In this document: one piece after another, positions 58,583-64,000 of the stretch
Layout: each line of letters starts with the position of its first letter
Position numbering within the stretch: the first letter of the stretch is position 1
Origin: Kribbella soli
GTDB taxonomy: Bacteria; Actinomycetota; Actinomycetes; Propionibacteriales; Kribbellaceae
Reading direction: 5' to 3'
NCBI RefSeq assembly: GCF_004331345.1
Contig: NZ_SJJZ01000002.1
Location: 992,001 to 1,056,000 of the forward strand
Length of the DNA stretch: 64,000 nt
Translations under genes and position numbers: made by a program
The notes under the pieces: model-generated
Database searches by the model: none
Told to the model about the DNA's origin: nothing
The model's input: the letters and a program-made list of their open reading frames with translations, nothing else

Positions 58583-59746
58583 GTGAAACTTGCTGGCCGG
58601 ATGGATCGGCTGGGGACCGAGTCTGCGTTCGAGGTTCTCGCGAAAGCCAAGGCCCTGGAGGCCCAGGGCCGCGAGATCGTGCATCTCGAGATCGGCGAAC
58701 CGGACTTCGACACGCCGCCGCACGTGATCGCCGCCGCGCAGCAGGCCCTGGACAAGGGGTTCACGCACTACGTGCCGGCGCCCGGCATTCCCGAGCTGCG
58801 GACCGCGGTCGCGGACTTCCTGGGCCGCACCGGCCGGCTGCGCACGACCCCCGACCGGGTGCTGATCACGCCCGGCGCGAAGCCGATCATGTTCTTCACG
58901 ATCCTGGCGCTCTGCGAGGAGGGCGACGAGGTCCTCTACCCGGACCCCGGGTTCCCGATGTACGCGTCGATCGCGTCCTTCGCCGGCGCGAAGCCGGTGC
59001 CGGTGCCGCTGCGCGAGGAGAACGGCTTCGTCATCGACCCCGAGGAACTGCGGTCGCTGGTGACCGACCGGACCAAGCTCCTGATCCTCAACTCCCCGCA
59101 CAACCCGTGCGGCAGCGCGTCGACGCCCGAACAGCTGCAGGCGATCGCCGAGATCGCGATCGAGCACGACCTCGTTGTCCTCAGCGACGAGGTCTACTGG
59201 GCGCTGCGGTACGACGGGGAGCACCACAGCGTGCTCGACGTCGACGGCATGGCGTCGCGGACCGTGCTGCTCGACGGCTGGTCGAAGACGTTCGCGATGA
59301 CGGGCTGGCGGCTGGGCTTCGGCGTGTTCCCGGAGCCGCTGGTGGAGCCGGTGACGCGGCTGATGATCAACTCGGTGTCGTGTACGTCGGCGTTCAGCCA
59401 GCACGCCGCGATCGCCGCCCTCGAAGGACCGTGGGACGACGTCGATCGGATGCTCGAGGCGTTCCGCGAACGGCGCGAGGTGATCGTCTCCGGGTTGAAC
59501 GCCGTACCGGGTGTGTCGTGTGTGGAGCCGGGTGGAGCGTTCTACGCCTTCCCGAACATCAGCGAGCTCGGTGTGTCGGCGGCGACGCTGTCGGACCGGC
59601 TGCTGGACGAGGCCGGCGTCGCCTGCCTGCCCGGTACGTCGTTCGGCATCTACGGCGAGAACCACCTGCGCTTCTCGTACGCGAACTCGGTCGAGAACAT
59701 CCGCAAGGCGCTCGACGCCTTCACCGAGCTCGTCACAGCGCACTGA
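58583..59746 (+). CDS. Class I PLP-dependent aminotransferase
   Basis: A 387-residue fold-type I aminotransferase of the aspartate type. LEIGEPDFDTPPHV is near the N-terminus, LILNSPHNPCGS in the middle and the PLP-lysine motif LLDGWSKTFAMTGWRLGF near residue 235; the C-terminal arginine region is LRFSYANSVE. The GTG start follows GGAAGGA. The amino donor is not predictable. The stop overlaps the convergent TIM-barrel gene by 14 bases. Confidence 0.9.
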   Translation: MKLAGRMDRLGTESAFEVLAKAKALEAQGREIVHLEIGEPDFDTPPHVIAAAQQALDKGFTHYVPAPGIPELRTAVADFLGRTGRLRTTPDRVLITPGAKPIMFFTILALCEEGDEVLYPDPGFPMYASIASFAGAKPVPVPLREENGFVIDPEELRSLVTDRTKLLILNSPHNPCGSASTPEQLQAIAEIAIEHDLVVLSDEVYWALRYDGEHHSVLDVDGMASRTVLLDGWSKTFAMTGWRLGFGVFPEPLVEPVTRLMINSVSCTSAFSQHAAIAALEGPWDDVDRMLEAFRERREVIVSGLNAVPGVSCVEPGGAFYAFPNISELGVSAATLSDRLLDEAGVACLPGTSFGIYGENHLRFSYANSVENIRKALDAFTELVTAH

Positions 59747-60464
59747 GGTAGTCACGGCTCTCTCGTAGCGCTGTCATGACATCGGTGTCGCAGCGGTCCA
59801 GCTCGACGATGTGCCAGGCGACCGACGAGTTCGCGTCGAGGATCGCCGGGACGTCCAGGCTGCCCTGACCGACCGCGACCATCGCGTCCTCTGGCTCCTT
59901 CGCCGGCCCGTCCTTGACGTGCAGAAACCGGACCCGGTCACCGAGCTCGCGCACCACAGCGGCCGGATCAACACCCGCCACCGCCGCCCAGTACACATCG
60001 ACTTCGAGCAGCACGTCCGGGCTGAGCCGATCCAGCAGTACGTCGTACGCACGCCGCCCGTCGGCCAACCGAGAGAACTCCGACCAGTGGTTGTGATACG
60101 CGATCTGCATCCCGTAGGCCTTCGCGTTCACGGCGCCCTCGTTCACCCGCTCGACTCCGCGCGCGATGCTGTCCTCGGTCGCGAACTCCTCCGCTTCGAG
60201 GCTCCATGCGAGTACCGGTGCGCCGAGCTCGCTCTGCTCGTCCAGGACGCGCCGCGCATCCGGTCCGGCCGGGAACGGTGCGTGCGAGCTGCACAACTCG
60301 AGTCCGAGGTCATCGAGCAGCTGCCGAACAGCGGTTGGCGACAGGTCGTGCAGTCCGAACGCCTCGACCCCGGCGTACCCCATCTCGCTGAGCTGCCGAA
60401 GTACCCCTGGAAAATCGTCCAGTGTGAAGACCGACCAGAGCTGTACTGCGATCGGCCGCCTCAT
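59733..60464 (-). CDS. TIM-barrel sugar-phosphate isomerase/epimerase
   Basis: A 243-residue xylose-isomerase-like barrel. VQLWSVFTLDDFPGVL opens it, and metal ligands are likely in IAYHNHWSEF, LLEVDVYWA and FLHVKDG. The ATG overlaps the upstream Gfo/Idh stop as ATGA. It is the last gene of the sugar operon and may isomerise the product of the dehydrogenases. Confidence 0.87.
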   Translation of the reverse strand: MRRPIAVQLWSVFTLDDFPGVLRQLSEMGYAGVEAFGLHDLSPTAVRQLLDDLGLELCSSHAPFPAGPDARRVLDEQSELGAPVLAWSLEAEEFATEDSIARGVERVNEGAVNAKAYGMQIAYHNHWSEFSRLADGRRAYDVLLDRLSPDVLLEVDVYWAAVAGVDPAAVVRELGDRVRFLHVKDGPAKEPEDAMVAVGQGSLDVPAILDANSSVAWHIVELDRCDTDVMTALRESRDYLSAL

Positions 60465-61582
60465 GTGGGCAGGGAGAAGGTCGTGGTCAGCTCCTGTGCT
60501 TGACCGGTGCGCGCGGCCTCATCGGCCTTGAGCATGATCTCCAGGACGTGCCGGGCGTGCTCCAGGTTCAGCAGCGGCCGCGTCCCGGTGGCGACGCAGT
60601 CCGCGAGGTGATCGACCAGGACTGCGCGGTGCAGGCCCACCAGCCGTCGCATCGGCGCATCGCCGTCAGGCATGTCCGGAGCGATCCATCCCCGCAAGCC
60701 GCCGACCGCGTCCAGCCGGAAGATCTCGAGCGGCGGTCCGTCGCCGCCGAAGGGCCGTCCGCTGAGGTTGATGGTCCCTTCCCGGCCGTAGATCTCCAGC
60801 TTCGGGCCCCGGGCGGCGTTCACGTTGAACGTGCCGTCGACGACCGCGAACGTCGACTCGCCGAAGTCGAGCAGCATCAGCACGTTGTCGTCCGCGGTGA
60901 CGTCGATCGTCTTCCCCTGGAACGGCCCGCCGCGAACCGTCCGGGTCGGCTCGGTGATCCCCGCGAAAGCGACTACCCGCTTGGCCGGACCGAGGATCCC
61001 GGTGATCTCGTGGATCCCGTAGACGCCCATGTCGAACAGCGGCCCGGAACCTTTCTGGTAGAACCAGGTCGGGTCCGCGGGCCACGCTCCGGAAGCAGGT
61101 CCACCGTGCGACGACCGCACCCGCGCGAACGCAACCTTGCCGATAGCACCTTCCCGGACCAGCCGGCGAGCCTCGGCGCGATCCGGGTACAACATGTTGA
61201 ACGGCGCGCAGACAACGGTGAGCTCGTGTTCGGCAGCGAGCTCACAGATCCGGTCGGCGTCCTCCATGCTCGTCGCGAGCGGCTTCTCGGTCGCGAGATG
61301 CTTGCCCGCAGCAAGGATCTCGGCACAGGTCGCGCCGTGCACCGGAATCGGCGTCAGGTTGACCACAGCGTCCAGCTCGACACCGTCCAGCATCGCGCCC
61401 AGATTCGTGAAAGCGTGCGGGATGCCGAAGGTCTCCGCAACAGTCCTGGCCAGATCAGGTACGACGTCCGCGATCGCGACGACCTCGGCCTTGTGGCGGA
61501 TCGGGTCCAGGTTGGGCAGCACGCCCCCGCCCCCGGTCGCGATCATCCCCGCACCGAGTACGCCGATCCGCAACGGGCTCAT
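60461..61582 (-). CDS. Gfo/Idh/MocA-family oxidoreductase
   Basis: A 373-residue dehydrogenase with IGVLGAGMIATGGGGVLP at the start and the lysine motif ATEKPLATS near residue 100. The substrate domain contains FDMGVYGIHEI. Start ATG 61582 overlaps the preceding stop as ATGA with GGGAGGA upstream. It is one of two such enzymes in the operon, perhaps for successive oxidation steps of one sugar. Confidence 0.9.
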   Translation of the reverse strand: MSPLRIGVLGAGMIATGGGGVLPNLDPIRHKAEVVAIADVVPDLARTVAETFGIPHAFTNLGAMLDGVELDAVVNLTPIPVHGATCAEILAAGKHLATEKPLATSMEDADRICELAAEHELTVVCAPFNMLYPDRAEARRLVREGAIGKVAFARVRSSHGGPASGAWPADPTWFYQKGSGPLFDMGVYGIHEITGILGPAKRVVAFAGITEPTRTVRGGPFQGKTIDVTADDNVLMLLDFGESTFAVVDGTFNVNAARGPKLEIYGREGTINLSGRPFGGDGPPLEIFRLDAVGGLRGWIAPDMPDGDAPMRRLVGLHRAVLVDHLADCVATGTRPLLNLEHARHVLEIMLKADEAARTGQAQELTTTFSLPT

Positions 61583-62616
61583 GCCGGATCCTCCCGTGGG
61601 CTGATGGTCCGGCCGGCGTTGACCGATTCGTAGAAGGCGATACACGCGGCCAGGTTGTGCCAGGCATCCTCGACGGTTGCCACCGGATCCGATTCCCCAC
61701 GGATGACAGCGGCCCAGTGATCGAGGTCAGCAGCCTGGTCATGTCTGCCCGGCGGCGCGACCTCCACCCATCCACTGAAGGGCTCGACCTCCCCGCTGAC
61801 CAGAAGCCGCCCTTGAATGCCGTCCATCCGTACGGCGCCACCGCTGCCGACCACCGTGTAGCTCGACTGGAACCCGCCGTCCGGTGCGGTCCACGTGTTC
61901 TCCAGCGTGGCCACCGCTCCCCCGGCGAACGTCGCCGTCGCCGCCCCGTAGTCCTCGACCTCGAGTTCGGGGTGGGCGTGCTTGGCCGTCTGCCCGCTGA
62001 TCGCTACGACCTCCTCGCCGAGGAGCCAGCGCAGCAGGTCGATCTGGTAGATCGAGTGATCGACCCACCCGCCGCCGACGGTCCGCGCCGGATCGACGAA
62101 CCATCCCGGTGTGCGGTCGTCCGGCCATTGCGCCGGCAGCCCCGCCCAGGTCGTCATCGCCGCACTGGTGAGCTGACCGATCCGGCCGTCCTGCAGCCAG
62201 CGCCGGAGCCACTGCGCATTCGGCCCCAGCCGCTGCCGGGACTCGGCCGGCAAGAAGGTGACGCCCGAACCGCGGACGGCCTCGACCACGCGCGAAGCAT
62301 CCTCCGACCGAAGCGCCAGCGGCTTGTTGGCGATGATGTGTTTGCCCGCCTTCGCCGCGGCGACACACACCTCGGGGTTGAGGTCCGGGCTGACGAAGCT
62401 CAACACCGCGTCGATCCCCGGATCATCCACCAGCGCGCGCCAGTCCGCCTCGACCCGGCCGACGTCGTACCGCTGTCCGACGTACGCGGCGCGAGCCGGA
62501 TCGGCGTCCCACACACCGGCCAGGCTCAGCCCGGCTCGCGACCGTGCCCCGTCCGCGAGTGGAAGCGCCGCATACCAATGGTCCAAGCCCACCAGTGCGA
62601 CCCGAAGTTCCGTCAT
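61579..62616 (-). CDS. Gfo/Idh/MocA-family oxidoreductase with variant lysine motif
   Basis: A 345-residue dehydrogenase starting RVALVGLDHWYAALPLADG, with the lysine motif IIANKPLAL: Asn replaces the usual Glu before Lys-Pro. GGGWVDHSIYQIDLL belongs to the substrate domain. ATG 62616 overlaps the ThuA stop as ATGA with GGAGG upstream. It acts in the same sugar pathway as the next gene. Confidence 0.88.
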   Translation of the reverse strand: MTELRVALVGLDHWYAALPLADGARSRAGLSLAGVWDADPARAAYVGQRYDVGRVEADWRALVDDPGIDAVLSFVSPDLNPEVCVAAAKAGKHIIANKPLALRSEDASRVVEAVRGSGVTFLPAESRQRLGPNAQWLRRWLQDGRIGQLTSAAMTTWAGLPAQWPDDRTPGWFVDPARTVGGGWVDHSIYQIDLLRWLLGEEVVAISGQTAKHAHPELEVEDYGAATATFAGGAVATLENTWTAPDGGFQSSYTVVGSGGAVRMDGIQGRLLVSGEVEPFSGWVEVAPPGRHDQAADLDHWAAVIRGESDPVATVEDAWHNLAACIAFYESVNAGRTISPREDPA

Positions 62617-63323
62617 CGATCCTCCGTTGCTCCCGCGCGCGGGTCGGCCGGTGCTACCCACGCGACCGCGTTGGCTATCACCTTGCGTACTTCGGACTGC
62701 CGGTACACCGGGTACTGCTGATCTCCCGGACTGAAGTAGAAGATCCTGCCGTCCCCGCGGCGGAAACAGCACCCGCTGCGGAAGACGGCCCCACCACTGT
62801 AGGAGCTGATGAACACGAGCTCATCCGGCTCCGGCAAGTCGCACGGCTCGGCGTACAACTCGTCCGCGGGGATGACGATCGGCGACGGCACACCTTCGGC
62901 GATCGGGTGCCCGCGCTTGACCGTGTAGACCCGCTGCTCGTTGTTCGGCGCCCAGTGATCGAGGGCGCAACTGGTGCCGAGCAGCTCGAGACTGACCTTC
63001 GAGTAGAGGGCGGAGTGGAGCAGGACGAGTCCCATGCCCTGCTCCACTCGGGTGATCACGCGGTCGACCACCTCGTCGCAGACCTGATCGTTCGCGATAT
63101 GCGACCACCAGACCAGGACGTCGGTCTGCCGGACGACGTCCGCCGGCAGACCTTGCTCGGGCTGGTCCAGTGTGGCGGTGGTGACGACGGCATCGGGTCC
63201 CAACCCGGTTCTGATGCCGTCAGCAACCACCTCGTGAATGCCTTCCGGGTACACCCGTTGGACACTCTCGTCCTTGCCCTCGTGCACGTTCTCGTTCCAC
63301 ACGGTCACCCGCAAGGCACTCAC
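62613..63323 (-). CDS. ThuA-domain protein
   Basis: A 236-residue ThuA-like protein, a glutamine-amidotransferase-like fold linked to trehalose and disaccharide use in rhizobia. VTVWNENVHEGKDESV is at the N-terminus, VWWSHIANDQVCDEVV and GLVLLHSALYS in the middle, and RIFYFSPGDQQYPVY near the end. The GTG overlaps the ABC-binding-protein stop as GTGA. Its exact activity is unknown; in such operons it is thought to help process keto-sugars. Confidence 0.87.
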   Translation of the reverse strand: MSALRVTVWNENVHEGKDESVQRVYPEGIHEVVADGIRTGLGPDAVVTTATLDQPEQGLPADVVRQTDVLVWWSHIANDQVCDEVVDRVITRVEQGMGLVLLHSALYSKVSLELLGTSCALDHWAPNNEQRVYTVKRGHPIAEGVPSPIVIPADELYAEPCDLPEPDELVFISSYSGGAVFRSGCCFRRGDGRIFYFSPGDQQYPVYRQSEVRKVIANAVAWVAPADPRAGATEDR

Positions 63324-64000
63324 TGCCCCGCCGGCTTCAGCCGCAGGACGACGATCTCCGCCCCCGGCGTGTACGGCGCGGCCGGCGCGTACGGATCCTC
63401 CGGCGTCGGCCACCCGGTCACCTTCGCCGACCGGTACATGGCCCAGTCGACGCTGTACACGAGCGGAATGATCGGCGTCTTCTCGACCATCGTGGCCTGC
63501 AGACCGTGCAACGCGGTCAGCCGGGCGTCGTCGGTAGCCGCGGACTCGTAGTCGGTCAGGAACTTCTGCGTGGCCGGGTCGTTGAACCGCTCGACGTTGG
63601 TCGTGGCGTTCGAACCGACCGGTCCGGACTGACTGTTGTCGAGCCAGCCCTGGTACGCGACGAACGGCGAGGCGCCGGTGTTGGACGAGCCCAGCGTCAG
63701 GTCGTAATGGCCCTGTGCCACGCGCTGCGACCAGTCGTCGCCGGAGACGCCCTTGACGGTCACCGAGATGCCGACCGTCTTGAGTTGCTGGGCGATGATC
63801 CCGGAGCTGTTCATCCAGTCCTTGTAGCCCGACGGAACGGTCAGCGTCAGCGAGATCGGCTTGCCGCCCTTCTCGTAGACGCCGGACTTGTTCAGCGTGA
63901 AGCCGGCGCCTTCGAGCAACTGCTTGGCCTTCGCCTTGTCCTCGACGATCTGGAGATCCTTGTACTTCGGGTCGAGAGCCGACTCGTAGTTCGGCAGCAG
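63320..64000 (-). CDS. ABC transporter solute-binding protein, family 5 (5' end outside window)
   Basis: The C-terminal 226 residues of a periplasm-type binding protein; the frame is open to the window edge. QLLEGAGFTLNKSGVY, SVTVKGVSGDDWSQRV and PIIPLVYSVDWAMYR match the oligopeptide/cello-oligosaccharide family 5. With ThuA and two Gfo/Idh enzymes downstream, the ligand is more likely an oligosaccharide than a peptide. The signal peptide and permease genes should lie beyond the window. Confidence 0.88.
   Translation of the reverse strand: MLPNYESALDPKYKDLQIVEDKAKAKQLLEGAGFTLNKSGVYEKGGKPISLTLTVPSGYKDWMNSSGIIAQQLKTVGISVTVKGVSGDDWSQRVAQGHYDLTLGSSNTGASPFVAYQGWLDNSQSGPVGSNATTNVERFNDPATQKFLTDYESAATDDARLTALHGLQATMVEKTPIIPLVYSVDWAMYRSAKVTGWPTPEDPYAPAAPYTPGAEIVVLRLKPAGQ

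Noticed and set aside
1..64000. CRISPR arrays, insertion sequences, integrases, tRNA or rRNA genes
   Set aside because: No regular repeat-spacer pattern, transposase or integrase motif, or recognisable RNA gene was seen in reading both strands. A covariance-model scan would be needed to exclude small RNAs.

Overview
The window is very GC-rich, with frequent GTG starts, many overlapping stop/start (ATGA or GTGA) junctions and almost no empty space (no gap above about 300 bases). Gene content points to a soil actinobacterium of the Kribbella/Nocardioidaceae type: an ECF41-type SigJ sigma factor, DnaE2, ROK, IclR, MarR, TetR and LuxR regulators, a Tat-exported PhoX-type phosphatase, and a single-chain acyl-CoA carboxylase. 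The genus is an inference; no rRNA or other marker is present. I see no tRNA, rRNA, CRISPR array, insertion sequence, integrase or phage gene. About fifty protein genes are called, two of them cut by the window edges.

Layout. 1-2302: SigJ operon (NAD-binding reductase, small acidic protein, SigJ, stand-alone SnoaL domain) behind an ECF41-like promoter. 2303-5031: LtrA-like membrane protein, then a TetR gene divergent from a reductase with two matched operators. 5028-11557: carbohydrate region with two Gfo/Idh/MocA dehydrogenases, a ROK repressor and two secreted DUF4874/DUF4832 proteins; an identical 13-mer lies in both promoters flanking the ROK gene. 11646-13324: nucleoside hydrolase and a ClpP-fold protein without its catalytic serine. 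13394-19999: aromatic ring-cleavage cluster (LigAB-type dioxygenase, class III CoA transferase, citryl-CoA-lyase-like enzyme, quinone reductase) divergent from an amidohydrolase and an IclR regulator. 20503-25578: sigma factor, small partner, TPR-CHAT (caspase-fold) protease and a divergent intracellular subtilase. 25758-34918: lipoprotein, PhoX-type phosphatase, serine hydrolase/TetR/MFS group sharing a promoter-operator motif, BNR propeller protein, LysE exporter, F420-type reductase/MarR pair with twin operators, polyol dehydrogenase.

35012-40000: membrane protein followed by a LodA-like quinoprotein oxidase fused to a von Willebrand A domain, and its LodB-like flavoprotein. 40209-48503: DinB protein, SOS-controlled dnaE2, LuxR regulator with a hydrolase, an 18-codon leader peptide followed by a GNAT acetyltransferase and an extra translation initiation factor IF-1, and a small LexA-box-controlled protein. 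48500-59746: bifunctional penicillin-binding protein, 1838-residue carboxylase, FAD oxidoreductase, reductase, aminotransferase. 59733-64000: tightly overlapping sugar-uptake and catabolism operon (ABC solute-binding protein, ThuA, two Gfo/Idh enzymes, TIM-barrel isomerase).

Best candidates for something new: the CHAT protease/sigma/subtilase module; the LodA-VWA fusion; the leader peptide-acetyltransferase-IF-1 operon; and the ring-cleavage cluster that pairs a CoA transferase with a citrate-synthase-fold lyase.
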